Shown here in pieces: positions 34,438 through 44,750 of a stretch of DNA of 64,000 bases. Positions within the stretch are counted from its first letter, which is position 1; every line of letters begins with the position of its first letter. The stretch is from contig NZ_JAHXBF010000011.1 of the NCBI RefSeq assembly GCF_020103695.1, positions 362,445 through 426,444 of the forward strand, given 5' to 3'. The notes beneath the pieces were generated by a model, which worked only from the letters and a program-made list of their open reading frames with translations, ran no database searches and was not told the origin of the DNA. Both the position numbers and the translations under genes were made by a program. The DNA is from Hyalangium versicolor (GTDB taxonomy: Bacteria; Myxococcota; Myxococcia; Myxococcales; Myxococcaceae).

Positions 34438-37400
34438 CTATTCCTCCGGGACCGGCTGCCAGCGCGGTTGCACCACCCGCTCCACGACGCCCTGCTCCGG
34501 AAGTTCCAGGTCCTCCCGGTGGTACCGGGAAGACGCAGCGGATGAGAGCAGGAGCACCGCGGCCCGCCCCGGCGGGAGAGACTGAAACCTCACCACGCCG
34601 TTCTCCACCTTGGCCACCACTCCCCTCATCTCCCAGCGCCTCCATGTCCTCTCGGAGGCCGAGGGCGGCTCCACCCCCGCGAACAGCATGGCGCGGGAAG
34701 CCCCTTCCGCATGCAACACCAGCGTCGCGCCCTGCTGACGCGCCACGAAGCTCAACCCCACCCGTCCGCTCGCGGGGATCTGCACGCGCTGGGCCAGGAA
34801 GGCGTCCGAGGAGCGCGGCTTCGGCGGAATGACGTACGCCAGGTAGAGCCCCGGCTCCACTCCCGTGCGGAGCTGCACGGCCTGCTTCACCTCGATCGAC
34901 TGTCGCCCGGGGCCATCCTCCTGTTCGAGCTCGACGACGGCGCTGACGGGCTTTCCCTCCCGGTCTCGAATCGTGGTCTCGATCCGTGCCCCCGGATCGA
35001 GCCGCAGCGTCACCGGCTCGTCGCCGGAGCCCAGGGGCACCCGGCCCGAGCGGTAGTCATCGTGGATCGCCTCGAGCATGAGCGCCCGCTCGTCCACCCG
35101 AGACAGCTCGAAGGAGCCATCCGCGCGCGTCTGGACAGAGTTGTACGCCCCCATGTCGACGACGTGGACCTGAGCCCCGGCGATGGGCACTCCCGTCTCC
35201 GCGTCCAGGACACGGCCCTTCACCTGCCGGCCCGGCCCCATCCGCACATCGCCCAGCTCCACGTCGACTCCTTCATGGACCTCCACGGATCGCAGGATGG
35301 GGGACAGATCCGGAGCGTCAAACTCGAGATGCTCGACCCCCGAGCTCATGAACGGCCTCTCGAAGGTGCCGTCCGGCCCACCCACGGGCAACCTGTCCAC
35401 AGTGAAGTAGCGCAGGGGCGCCCCATCCGGCCCGATGACCCGCCCCCGGATGCGCCCCTTGCGCTCCAGCACGACGCGCACGTCGGTCGTCCCCTTTTCC
35501 ACGAACAGGATGCCGCCCAGCAGCAGTTCATCCTTGCGCGCCTGCGCGGGCGGATAGAAGTAGCCCGTCTTCTCGACCGTCAGCTCGTAGGTGTCCGCGA
35601 CGAGGTGTCTCAACGTGAAGCGCCCATCCGGCCCCGTGCGCGGACCGGAGTCTCGCCCCGTCTGGCACGAGAGGATGTGGCGCCGCCAGGAGGGGAAGGA
35701 CTTGTGGGACTGCATCACGCGGACCGCTGCGCCCTCGACCGGCGCGCCCTGGCCGTCCACCACGATGCCAGAGAGCGTATGCCCCTCATCGAAGCGCAGC
35801 GCTACCTCGAGCTGTCCGGAGCCGTGCAGCTCGACGGGCTTCCCCACCGAGCGCTCCGTGCCGTCAATGTCGCGCTTCGCCTCGACCACGAAGCGCCCCT
35901 CGGGCAGTCCCTTGAGGATGAAGCGCCCTCGCGAGTCGGTGGAGCTGCTCCGAATGGAGTCCTCTTCCTCCGACTTCGTCGCCGCGTTCCAGAGCGTGAC
36001 GAAGACCCGCGGCTGCGGCACCCCTTGCTCGTCGGTGACCGTGCCCACCACCGTGGCCCCTCTCCGGACCACGACCCGAAGCTCCTGCGAGGGCGCCTGA
36101 ATGGACAGGCGCTGTGGCGCAAAGCGCTCGTCATCGATGACGAGGCTCCAGGTGCCCACCCGGGACACATCCATGGAGAACCGTCCATCAGCCCCCGTCT
36201 CGGTGTGGTCTCCGTATTCGAAGTCCGCTCCCGAGCCCGAGCCGCTCAACTGGAGAGAGAGGTCCCCCACGGGCTTCCCCTCTTCATCGACCACCATGCC
36301 CGACACAGTGGCGGCTCGCTGGAGCACCCATTCCACCGGCTCCATGCCCAGTTCGAGCACGTATTCCTCATCCCGCACGTCGACATATCCCGAGCGCTCG
36401 ATGTCGAGAGCGTAGGTGCCCGGCTCCATGGGTCCCAGACGGTAGTGCCCATCCTGCGTCGTGACGGCCTGCCAGGCCTGGGAGGACCTTCCCCACAGGT
36501 TCACGGCCACGGACGCGCCCTCCACGGGTTGGCCAGCCTCATCCCGCACCGTGCCCTCCACGAGGAGCGCCTGGCCCAGGTTCAGCACCACCTCCGGCGG
36601 GGCCATCTGCGGCTCCAATTCGACATGGCCGACGGCGTACAACCCCTTCTGCTCCGCGACGAAGTCGTACACGCAGGGCCCTACACCTTCGAGAGCGAAG
36701 CGCCCCTCCCCGTCCGCGCTCACCTTCCGCTCCGTGAGCGACCGGCATCCCTCCGCGGTCACCACCACCTCCACCCCCGGCACGGGAGCTCCCTCTCGCA
36801 GCACGCGGCCCGCCAGACGGCTGGGACGATAGAGGAACACCTCGTGCTCCCCCTCCAGGTCCGCATGGGTCCTGAACTCCGGCAGCCAGCCCTCGAGTTC
36901 AGCGGTGAGGCCGTAATCCCCCTTGGGCAACGGCCCCACGCTGAAGCGCCCATCCGTGCCGCTGAGCGTGTCGAAGAAACGGGTGTGCCGCTCGTGCAGG
37001 ATCGTCAGCGCAACCCCCGCCAGGGGCTGGCCATCCGAATCCATGACGGTGCCTCCCACCATGAGCCCCGCGTCCAGCACCAGCTCCACGTCCTGAGCTC
37101 CCGCCTTCACGCCGGAGCGCAGCCCCGCGCTCTGCTCGCCGAGCGCCCAGAGCGTGAAGTCTCCTTCCGGCAGCCCCTCAAGAACGAAGCCGCCGTCCGC
37201 GGCCGTGACCGTCTCCGCGTACACGGGCGCCTCACCCTCGCGCGCGAGGACGAGCTCCAGGACCCGGGCGCTGGACTCCTCCAGGCAGTCCGGAAGCTTC
37301 TCCTCCTGTCCATCCGCACTGCCTTGTGAGTCCAACGAGCATGGGAGCTCCGAGAGCGTCTCCCCAGGCACGGGCCAGGTCGCGGAGACTCGGACTCCCG

Positions 37401-37626
37401 CCACCGGGCCGTGCTCGTCTCGCGCGATGCCACGGATGCGCAGGCTGCCTCCCGGAGGTGGTGTTGGCTCGGCACGAACCCTCTGCGCCTTCATCCCCGA
37501 GATGTGGGTCGAGCGTGGCGCCACCCCGGAGGCCTTGCGGTGTGCCTCTCCCTGCAGGCTCAGTCCAGCCACGGTGATGGCGACCCCGGCCACGACTGCT
37601 GCTATCCCCAGCACCCACCTGCGCAT
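34438..37626 (-). CDS. Secreted or membrane-anchored protein of carboxypeptidase-regulatory-like repeats
   Basis: 1062 residues from the ATG at 37626, with AGGAGG just upstream; the much longer open frame reaching 39216 is a shadow of the SPFH gene. A hydrophobic N-terminus (RRWVLGIAAVVAGVAITVAG) is a signal anchor or signal peptide. The body is about ten repeats of the CarboxypepD_reg/Cna-B-like kind, each with G.V.D..G.PV.GA.V and DG.F.L.GLP.G.Y.L. Such domains are stable beta sandwiches used in surface or periplasmic scaffolds. No catalytic domain is present. Myxobacteria have many such proteins; their role is not known. Confidence 0.88.
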   Translation of the reverse strand: MRRWVLGIAAVVAGVAITVAGLSLQGEAHRKASGVAPRSTHISGMKAQRVRAEPTPPPGGSLRIRGIARDEHGPVAGVRVSATWPVPGETLSELPCSLDSQGSADGQEEKLPDCLEESSARVLELVLAREGEAPVYAETVTAADGGFVLEGLPEGDFTLWALGEQSAGLRSGVKAGAQDVELVLDAGLMVGGTVMDSDGQPLAGVALTILHERHTRFFDTLSGTDGRFSVGPLPKGDYGLTAELEGWLPEFRTHADLEGEHEVFLYRPSRLAGRVLREGAPVPGVEVVVTAEGCRSLTERKVSADGEGRFALEGVGPCVYDFVAEQKGLYAVGHVELEPQMAPPEVVLNLGQALLVEGTVRDEAGQPVEGASVAVNLWGRSSQAWQAVTTQDGHYRLGPMEPGTYALDIERSGYVDVRDEEYVLELGMEPVEWVLQRAATVSGMVVDEEGKPVGDLSLQLSGSGSGADFEYGDHTETGADGRFSMDVSRVGTWSLVIDDERFAPQRLSIQAPSQELRVVVRRGATVVGTVTDEQGVPQPRVFVTLWNAATKSEEEDSIRSSSTDSRGRFILKGLPEGRFVVEAKRDIDGTERSVGKPVELHGSGQLEVALRFDEGHTLSGIVVDGQGAPVEGAAVRVMQSHKSFPSWRRHILSCQTGRDSGPRTGPDGRFTLRHLVADTYELTVEKTGYFYPPAQARKDELLLGGILFVEKGTTDVRVVLERKGRIRGRVIGPDGAPLRYFTVDRLPVGGPDGTFERPFMSSGVEHLEFDAPDLSPILRSVEVHEGVDVELGDVRMGPGRQVKGRVLDAETGVPIAGAQVHVVDMGAYNSVQTRADGSFELSRVDERALMLEAIHDDYRSGRVPLGSGDEPVTLRLDPGARIETTIRDREGKPVSAVVELEQEDGPGRQSIEVKQAVQLRTGVEPGLYLAYVIPPKPRSSDAFLAQRVQIPASGRVGLSFVARQQGATLVLHAEGASRAMLFAGVEPPSASERTWRRWEMRGVVAKVENGVVRFQSLPPGRAAVLLLSSAASSRYHREDLELPEQGVVERVVQPRWQPVPEE

Positions 37627-37794
37627 GGAACCTCCTGCGAGGAGTTTCGCAAGCCCGCTCCATCGTGGGAAGCCGGGAGAGTGGATCCCCTCGGAGCGGC
37701 CGTTCTGCTTAGATGGCTTCTTCGAACCCCCGGGCGCGGCGGCCGACGGTCGGCTCAGCCCCGGGAACTCTGGGGGGCAAAGACGGTGAGTTCC

Positions 37795-39192
37795 ATGCGC
37801 AACGAGTACCTGGATCAAGTCCAGGAGCAGCAGCAACGCCTCGAGGTGGACCTCAAGGCGCGGAAGATGGCGGCCCCCATGGTCAACGTGGCCCAGCAGG
37901 CCGCGCCTCGGCGCCGAGGCGGCATCGCGCCTCCACCTCCCGAGATGCCCGGCGGCAATGCCGTGGACGTGCGCATCACCGGCTTCTGGCGGTGGCGCAC
38001 CGTCGTCGTGCCTCCCAACGCCTATGTCGTCCACACGCGCCGCGGCCACGACAAGCCGCTGCACATCGGCCTGGGCGTCTCCTTCCGCTTCAACCCGGCG
38101 ACGGACTCGTTCCTCGTCGTCCCCGGGGCCATGCAGACCATCCTCATCAACGCCCACTGCATCTGCCGGGAGCTCCAGGGGCTGCTCGTCCAGGGCTACG
38201 TGCAGTGGATCGTCGAGGACTTCGCCACCGCCTATAAGAAGCTGGACTTCACCGATGCCGAGGAGCCGATGCGCGTGGTGAACGTGCAATTGCGCGAGCA
38301 GGCCGAGGCCGCCATCAAGGACAAGGTGGCCACCATGAGCATCGACGCGGTGCTCTCGGACAAGCAGCCCATCATCGAGGAGCTCACCGCTCGCCTGCGC
38401 CAGGTGGCCGAGGGCAGCGGAGACAGCAACAAGGGCCTGGGACTGCGCATCGTCACCGTGCAGATCAAGGAAGCCGTCGTCAGCTCGGCGCAGCTCTGGG
38501 AGAACCTCCAGAAGCCCTTCCGAGCCGAGCGCGAGCGCGTGGCCCGCCTGGCCTCGCTGGGCACCGAGGAAGCCATCTCCCAGCGCGAGCTGCAGGTGGA
38601 GCAGGAACGCAACCGCTCCCGCCTGGAGGCGGACAGCGAGCTGGCCACCCTCCGCTCCCTGAAGGAGGCCGAGTCCTTTGATCGCGAGCAGGCCGAGCGG
38701 CTGCGGCGCCAGCATCGCGAGGAGGAAGATGCTCGCAAGCTGGCCGTGGAGCGCCAGCAGTCCACGCTCCAGTACACCGAGCTGGAGAAGGCACGGCTCG
38801 AGGTGGAGGCGGAGCTGGCGCGCCGCAAGCACGAGCTGGAGGCCGATCAACGACAGCGAGCCGCCCTCTCGGCCATTGCCGTGCTGGACGCCGAGCGCGC
38901 CGCCGCCAACCGTCAGGCCGGCGCGGAGTTGGAGCTGCTCGAGTCCCGGCAGCGCGTCCTCAACGAGCTCAGCCCCGCCAATGTGCAGGCACGGCTCGTG
39001 GAGTTGTTGCCCTCCATCGCCGAGAAGCTGCCCCAGCCCCAGGAGTTGCGCTCCATCTCCATCGGCACGGGCGCTGGCACGCAGGAGGGCCAGGCCGTCA
39101 CCACGCTGGTCGCCCAGATGCTGGCGCTGGTGAAAGCCCTGCGCCCCGAGCCAGAGGTGCCCAAGAAGCAGGGCGAGTCCCCCACTCAGTAG
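37795..39192 (+). CDS. SPFH/Band 7 domain protein with coiled coil
   Basis: 465 residues from the ATG at 37795 (GGTGAG five bases upstream); a GTG at 37786 is nearly as good. The SPFH/Band 7 region spans about 55-270 (VVVPPNAYVVHTRRGHD, LGVSFRFNPATDSFLVVPGAMQ, IVTVQIKEAVVSSAQLWENL). A long Glu/Arg/Ala-rich coiled coil follows (about 270-400), and the C-terminus is a flotillin-like tail. There is no N-terminal membrane helix, so membrane association would be through lipid or a partner. Flotillin-like proteins organise membrane microdomains. It is divergent from the repeat protein gene with 168 bases between them. Confidence 0.88.
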   Translation: MRNEYLDQVQEQQQRLEVDLKARKMAAPMVNVAQQAAPRRRGGIAPPPPEMPGGNAVDVRITGFWRWRTVVVPPNAYVVHTRRGHDKPLHIGLGVSFRFNPATDSFLVVPGAMQTILINAHCICRELQGLLVQGYVQWIVEDFATAYKKLDFTDAEEPMRVVNVQLREQAEAAIKDKVATMSIDAVLSDKQPIIEELTARLRQVAEGSGDSNKGLGLRIVTVQIKEAVVSSAQLWENLQKPFRAERERVARLASLGTEEAISQRELQVEQERNRSRLEADSELATLRSLKEAESFDREQAERLRRQHREEEDARKLAVERQQSTLQYTELEKARLEVEAELARRKHELEADQRQRAALSAIAVLDAERAAANRQAGAELELLESRQRVLNELSPANVQARLVELLPSIAEKLPQPQELRSISIGTGAGTQEGQAVTTLVAQMLALVKALRPEPEVPKKQGESPTQ

Positions 39193-39316
39193 ACTGACGG
39201 GCCACGGCACCTTCACACGTCAGGAGGACGGCTCAGGTGTCAACAACACCGAGCCACGGCCCTGCCCCACCGATTCCAGCTCCCTCAGGCTAAAGTATCG
39301 CGTGCGGGAGCTCATC

Positions 39317-42300
39317 ATGCTGGACATCTCAGGCTACACCCTCGTAGGTCCGATTCGGATCACAGGCTCCAATCAGTTGTTTCATGCGGTGCGCAATAGA
39401 GACGGCGCGCCGGTCACCCTCAAGAGCCCCAACACTTCCGCCATCGGCTCACACGAGCGCGAGCGCTATCGCCGCGAGTTCAGCATCCTCCAGCGTCTTC
39501 AGGACGTGCAGGGAGTCACCCGCCCGCTCAGCTGCGAGATGGCTCAGGATCGCCCCGTCCTCATCCTCGAGCACGTCGAGGGCAAATCCCTGTCGGAATC
39601 GACGGGTGCGCCTTTCGACATCAACGCCTTCCTGGAGCTGGCCCTCTCCCTGGCCGCGACGTTGGCGGAAATCCACCTGCGCGGTGTCATCCACAAGGAC
39701 ATCAAGCCCTCCAATATCGTCGTCACCGCTTCAGGCCGGCCCCACCTCATCGACTTCGGCGCTGCCACCCTCCAGCGCGTCGAACATGTGGAGGCCGCCC
39801 CATCCACCCAGGTCGAAGGAACCCTGGCGTACATGTCCCCGGAGCAGACCGGGCGGATGAACCGCTCGGTGGACTACCGCACGGATCTGTACTCGCTGGG
39901 CGTCACCTTCTACGAGGTGTTGACGGGAGTGCGGCCCTTCTCCGGGCGGGATGCGCTCGAATGGTTCCACGCCCACATGGCCGTAGTGCCCAGGCCTCCG
40001 CACGAGTTGATCCCAGCCCTGCCCCAGATGCTCTCGGCCATCGTGCTCAAGCTGATGGCCAAGGTCGCGGAGGAGCGCTACCAGAGCGCCTCCGGCCTCA
40101 AGGCCGACCTCCAACGGTGCCTGGACCGCCTGCGCTCCGGGCCGCTCGAGCCCTTCCCTCTTGGGACGCAGGACATCTCCAGCCGCTTCCAGCTCCCGCA
40201 GCGGCTCTATGGGCGCGCCCCTCAGGTGGCCACCCTGCTCCAGGCCTTCGAGCGCACCGCCAGCAGCAAGCCGCCCGAGCTCATCCTCGTCAGCGGCTAC
40301 TCCGGCATCGGCAAATCGTCCGTCGTCCATGAACTGCACAAACCGGTGGTGCGGCGGCGCGGCTTCTTCCTCAGCGGGAAGTTCGATCAGTTCCAGCGAG
40401 ATATTCCCTACGCCACCCTCTCACAGGCCATCCGCGAGCTGGTGCGGCACCTGCTGGCGGGCACGGATGAGGAGCTGGCCCGGTGGCGCACGCTCCTGGG
40501 GGAGGCCTGGAAGGACGAAGGCCAGGTCCTCGTGGACGTCATCCCCCAGTTGGAGCTGGTCGCCGGCAAGCAGCCCGCGGTCATGGCACTGCCTCCCGCG
40601 GAGGCGCTCAACCGCTTCACCCGCGTGTTCCAGAAGTTCCTCGGCGTCTTCGCCAACGCCCAGCACCCGCTCGTCGTATTCCTGGATGACCTGCAGTGGG
40701 CCGACCTGGCCAGCCTCCAGCTCCTCCAGCAACTGCTCACCCTGGACCACGCGCCGCCCGTCCTGTGGATCGGCGCCTACCGCGACAACGAGGTCGGGCC
40801 CTCGCACCCTGTCGCCACCATGCTGGCCGCGGTGCGAAGGGCCCACGCCCTGATCACCGACATCCACCTGGAGCCGCTGAGCCTCGATCAGACCCAACAG
40901 TTCGTCACCGATGCGCTCCCAGGCGCGGCGCCGGACGTCGTCTCCCCGCTCGCGGGCCAGGTCCACGAGAAGACGGGGGGCAACCCCTTCTTCCTCATCC
41001 AGCTCATGCTCACGCTCCACCAGGACGGCTTGCTGGCACGCACCCCCGAGGGTGGCTGGCGCTGGAACCCGGAGGGCGTGCGCGCCAAGGGCTACTCGGA
41101 CAACGTGGTCGACTTCCTGGTGGGCACCCTGCACCAGTTCCCCGCCCAGACCCGCCATCTGCTGCGCCTGGCCGCGTGCGTGGGCAACAGCTTCCCTCTC
41201 TCCATGCTGGCCATCATCTCCAGCCTCGACGAGGGCGAGGTGGAGCAGGGTCTGGAGCCCGCGCTCCTGGGAGGACTGCTGGCACGTACGGGCTCCGGGC
41301 AGTATCGCTTCCTGCACGACCGCATCCAGCAGGCCTCGCATGCCCTCATCCCCGAGGCGGAGCGCAAGGCCACCCACCTGCGTATCGGCCGGCTGCTGAT
41401 CTCGAGCCTCTCTCCCGTCGAAGCACGTGAGCGACTCTTCGACATCGTGGGCCACCTCAACGCGGGAGCGAGCCTGCTCACCGAGCCTCGCGAGTGTCTG
41501 GATGTCGCGGGCCTGAACGCCAACGCCGGAGCCAGGGCCCGAGCCTCCAGCGCGCATGGCTCGGCCGTTTCCTACCTCTCCACCGCCTTCGCGCTCATCC
41601 CAGGGGATCCCTGGGAGACGGATCCGGAGCTGGCCTTCAAGGTACGGCTCGACCAGGCCAGCAGCGAGCTGATGCTCGGCCATACCTCCGAGGCGCGCAG
41701 TCTGACGGAGGACCTCCTCTCCCACGCCCGAAGCCCGGCGGAGATCGGGGCTGCCTATAGCCTGAAGAACGAGATCCTCCTCATTGGGGGCGAGATCGAA
41801 GCCGCCAGCGCCTGTCTCCTGGAGTGCCTGGCCCTGCTGGGAATGCCGATGAAGGCCCGCCCCTCATGGGAAGAGGTCGTCGCCGCCCATGACGAAGTCT
41901 GGGCCCTGCTGGGCGAGCGCTCCATCGAGAGCCTCATCGATCTGCCGCTGATGACGAATGCGAACACGCAGGTGATCATGAGGGTGCTGGCGCTGCTCTT
42001 CTCGCCGGCCTTCTTCACCGACAACAACCTGCTCATCCTCCATCTCTGCCGGATGATCTCCCTGACCATCCGTTTCGGGAGCACGGACGCCGCGGCCCAT
42101 GGCTACGGCTGGTTCGGGATCGTCACCAGCAGCTTCTTCAAGCGGTACAAGGAGGGCTACGCCTTCGGCGTGCTCGCTCGAGACCTCGTCGAGCGCTACA
42201 ACCTGGCCGCCTACCGCGGCAGGGCGCTCTTCTGCCTGGGGCTCCTCAGCTTCTTCACCCGGCCTCTCGCCGAAGCCCAGGAGCTGATCCTCAGCTCCTA

Positions 42301-44584
42301 CCACCACTCGCTGCTGGCCAGCGATTACCCGACGGCTTGCTACTGCTGCGTCCACAGCGCCAACAACCGACTCGCGATGGGGCACCACCTGGATGAAGTC
42401 TACGAGGAGTCCGTGGACCGGCGCGCGTTCATGAGCAAGGGCGGCTTCGTCGGGGTGCAGGAGATCCTCCACTACCTCCAGCGCTACGTGCAGCAACTGC
42501 GAGGCCTCACGCCCTCCTTCACCTCGATGAATGGGGGCGACTTCACCGAGGAGAGCTTCGAGGCCGGGCTGACTCCGGCGCACATGCACCTCATGCAGGG
42601 GTGGTATTGGATCACCAAGATGCAGTCGCGTTTCATGTGCGGCGACTTTGAGGAGGCGCGCCGCGCGAGCGAGAAGGCGGGCGGTTTCCTGTGGTGCTTC
42701 ACCAGCCTCCTGACGCTCCTGGACTACCACTTCTACCGAGCCCTGATCCTGGCCGCCTGCCACGAGGGAGCAACCGAGCCGGTGCAACAGCAGTACCTGG
42801 CGGATATCGAGCGGCACCGCCGCCAGCTCGAGGAGTGGGCGGCCCAATGCCCGGAGACCTTCACCACGCCCGAGCTCATCGTCCGAGCGGAGCAGGCTCG
42901 CCTCCTCGGCCGAGTGGAGGAGGCCCTGGGCTCCTACGAGGAGGCCATCCGTGCGGCTCGCGAGCATGGCTTCCTCCAGAACGTGGGACTCGCCAGCGAG
43001 CTCGCGGCGAACTTCTACCGCAAGCGCCGCGCGCCCATCATCGCGGATGCCTATGCCCGCGAGGCCCGCGCCGCGTACCTGGCCTGGGGAGCCCGGGGCA
43101 AGGTCCATCACCTGGACACCCTGTGGCCGCACCTGGCACCCGCGGCCTCGACCACGAGCGGCACCACCACCTCCACGGACTCGATGCGGCTCGACGCACT
43201 CTCGGTGGTCAAGGCCCAGCAGGCCATCTCCAGCGAGATCGTCCTGGAGAGCCTGGTGTCCACCTTGATACGGGTCGCCATCGAGAACGCTGGGGCCCAA
43301 CGAGGCGCCCTGCTCCTTCCTCGCGGGGACAGGCTCGCGGTGGTGGCCGGCGCGAGCGCCGAGACGGACTCGAAGCTGCCCTGGACGCTGATCGCCTACG
43401 TCAAGCGCACGCGAGAGCACGTGCTCATTGGTGACGCCTCCAAGCCCCACCCGTTCTCGGACGATCCCTACCTGAAGCACGGTGAGGTCCGCTCCATGCT
43501 CTGCCTGCCCCTGCTGCGCCAGGAGTCCTTCTCGGGGGTGATGTACCTGGAGAACAGCCTCGTCACCGGGGCCTTCACGCCCGCTCGCCTCTCCGTGCTC
43601 GAACATCTCGCCTCCCAGGCCGCCATCTCCATCGAGAATGCCGAGCTGTACGCCGAGGTCCGCCGCGCCGAGGAGGCCTTGCGCCGAGCCAACGATGAAC
43701 TCGAGCGGCGCGTGGAAGAGCGCACTCACGAGCTCAAGCAGGCCCAGGTCCAGTTGGTGGATACGGCCCGGGCGGCGGGCATGGCCGAGATCGCCTCGAA
43801 CGTACTGCACAGCGTCGGCAACACGCTCACCAGCGCCATCATCAACCTCGAGCAGATGCGCGAGAGGATTGAGTCCTCCCGAGTGAGCAAGGTGAGCCAG
43901 ATCTCCGCCATGCTCGAGCAGCACCGCGCTGGCCTGACGGAGTTCCTCACCCAGGACCCGAAGGGCAACCTCCTGCCCGACTACGTCTCCGCCCTGAGCA
44001 GGGAGCTCTTACGCGAGCAGGCGAAGCTCCAGGAGGAGCTGGGCGCGATGAGCTGGCACATCGAGCACATCCGCTCCATCGTCGAGGTGCAGCAGACCTA
44101 CGCGAAGACCTCGCTGCTGCTCGACGAGTGCGATCTGTCCCAACTCCTCGATGACGCGCTGCGACTCCAGAATGCCGCGCTCCAGCGCCACGGCATCATC
44201 GTCACGCGAGACATCGGCTCCGTGCCCCAGGTGCGGGTCGACAAGCACCGGGTGCTGCAGATCCTCGTCAACCTCATCAGCAATGCCTGGCAAGCCATGG
44301 ACGAGATCCCCGAGGGTCAGCGGTGCCTCCACCTGCGGCTCGCCGCGGACGGGAACATGGCGCGTCTCCAGGTCATCGACACCGGCGTCGGGATCAGCCC
44401 GGAGGTGCGCGAGAAGCTCTTCACGCACGGCTTCACCACTCGCAGGAATGGCCACGGCTTTGGCCTGCACTCCAGCGCTCTGGCGGCGCAGATTCTCGGC
44501 GGGCGGATCAACCTTGAGAGCGGCGGGCCAGGCAAGGGTGCCACGGTCACGCTCGAGCTGCCTTTGTCCGAGCGGCCCTCGTAG
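39317..44584 (+). CDS. Giant hybrid: Ser/Thr kinase, STAND ATPase, GAF and histidine kinase (copy B)
   Basis: 1755 residues from the ATG at 39317 (GGGAG six bases upstream); a GTG five codons earlier is possible. Same architecture and order as the copy at 7.9-13.2 kb: kinase (HKDIKPSNIVV, DFGAAT), STAND ATPase (SGYSGIGKSSVVHEL), TPR-like middle, GAF, coiled coil, H-box SNVLHSVGNTLTS and HATPase_c (NLISNAWQAMDEIP, DTGVGI, GHGFGLHSSALAAQ). In the H-box the Asn after His is Ser. The two proteins share long identical blocks over their whole length and are clear paralogs. Cytoplasmic, with no adjacent response regulator. Confidence 0.92.
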   Translation: MLDISGYTLVGPIRITGSNQLFHAVRNRDGAPVTLKSPNTSAIGSHERERYRREFSILQRLQDVQGVTRPLSCEMAQDRPVLILEHVEGKSLSESTGAPFDINAFLELALSLAATLAEIHLRGVIHKDIKPSNIVVTASGRPHLIDFGAATLQRVEHVEAAPSTQVEGTLAYMSPEQTGRMNRSVDYRTDLYSLGVTFYEVLTGVRPFSGRDALEWFHAHMAVVPRPPHELIPALPQMLSAIVLKLMAKVAEERYQSASGLKADLQRCLDRLRSGPLEPFPLGTQDISSRFQLPQRLYGRAPQVATLLQAFERTASSKPPELILVSGYSGIGKSSVVHELHKPVVRRRGFFLSGKFDQFQRDIPYATLSQAIRELVRHLLAGTDEELARWRTLLGEAWKDEGQVLVDVIPQLELVAGKQPAVMALPPAEALNRFTRVFQKFLGVFANAQHPLVVFLDDLQWADLASLQLLQQLLTLDHAPPVLWIGAYRDNEVGPSHPVATMLAAVRRAHALITDIHLEPLSLDQTQQFVTDALPGAAPDVVSPLAGQVHEKTGGNPFFLIQLMLTLHQDGLLARTPEGGWRWNPEGVRAKGYSDNVVDFLVGTLHQFPAQTRHLLRLAACVGNSFPLSMLAIISSLDEGEVEQGLEPALLGGLLARTGSGQYRFLHDRIQQASHALIPEAERKATHLRIGRLLISSLSPVEARERLFDIVGHLNAGASLLTEPRECLDVAGLNANAGARARASSAHGSAVSYLSTAFALIPGDPWETDPELAFKVRLDQASSELMLGHTSEARSLTEDLLSHARSPAEIGAAYSLKNEILLIGGEIEAASACLLECLALLGMPMKARPSWEEVVAAHDEVWALLGERSIESLIDLPLMTNANTQVIMRVLALLFSPAFFTDNNLLILHLCRMISLTIRFGSTDAAAHGYGWFGIVTSSFFKRYKEGYAFGVLARDLVERYNLAAYRGRALFCLGLLSFFTRPLAEAQELILSSYHHSLLASDYPTACYCCVHSANNRLAMGHHLDEVYEESVDRRAFMSKGGFVGVQEILHYLQRYVQQLRGLTPSFTSMNGGDFTEESFEAGLTPAHMHLMQGWYWITKMQSRFMCGDFEEARRASEKAGGFLWCFTSLLTLLDYHFYRALILAACHEGATEPVQQQYLADIERHRRQLEEWAAQCPETFTTPELIVRAEQARLLGRVEEALGSYEEAIRAAREHGFLQNVGLASELAANFYRKRRAPIIADAYAREARAAYLAWGARGKVHHLDTLWPHLAPAASTTSGTTTSTDSMRLDALSVVKAQQAISSEIVLESLVSTLIRVAIENAGAQRGALLLPRGDRLAVVAGASAETDSKLPWTLIAYVKRTREHVLIGDASKPHPFSDDPYLKHGEVRSMLCLPLLRQESFSGVMYLENSLVTGAFTPARLSVLEHLASQAAISIENAELYAEVRRAEEALRRANDELERRVEERTHELKQAQVQLVDTARAAGMAEIASNVLHSVGNTLTSAIINLEQMRERIESSRVSKVSQISAMLEQHRAGLTEFLTQDPKGNLLPDYVSALSRELLREQAKLQEELGAMSWHIEHIRSIVEVQQTYAKTSLLLDECDLSQLLDDALRLQNAALQRHGIIVTRDIGSVPQVRVDKHRVLQILVNLISNAWQAMDEIPEGQRCLHLRLAADGNMARLQVIDTGVGISPEVREKLFTHGFTTRRNGHGFGLHSSALAAQILGGRINLESGGPGKGATVTLELPLSERPS

Positions 44585-44750
44585 AACGTAGACGGGCCGT
44601 CTCGAAGCGCCCACTGACGGATGCGCTTCACCAGAGGAGCCGATTGCTGCTGACGCACCGCGAGTCTGTGCGCAAGCGCTGCCTGGCGCGCCTCACCGGA
44701 GAGGGCGTACCAGCCCGGCAGGTCGGCCTCAATGGCTTACACCTGGGCAA

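Noticed and set aside
34711..37329. 872-residue plus-strand frame opposite the repeat protein
   Set aside because: It mirrors the minus-strand repeats, is His/Arg-rich and has no family likeness; typical of GC-rich antisense shadows.
37627..39216. N-terminal extension of the repeat protein up to 39216
   Set aside because: The extension runs antisense to the SPFH gene; the ATG at 37626 has a perfect AGGAGG and a signal-like N-terminus.
41864..43924. 686-residue minus-strand frame opposite giant kinase B
   Set aside because: Shadow of the plus-strand kinase; composition unlike a real protein.
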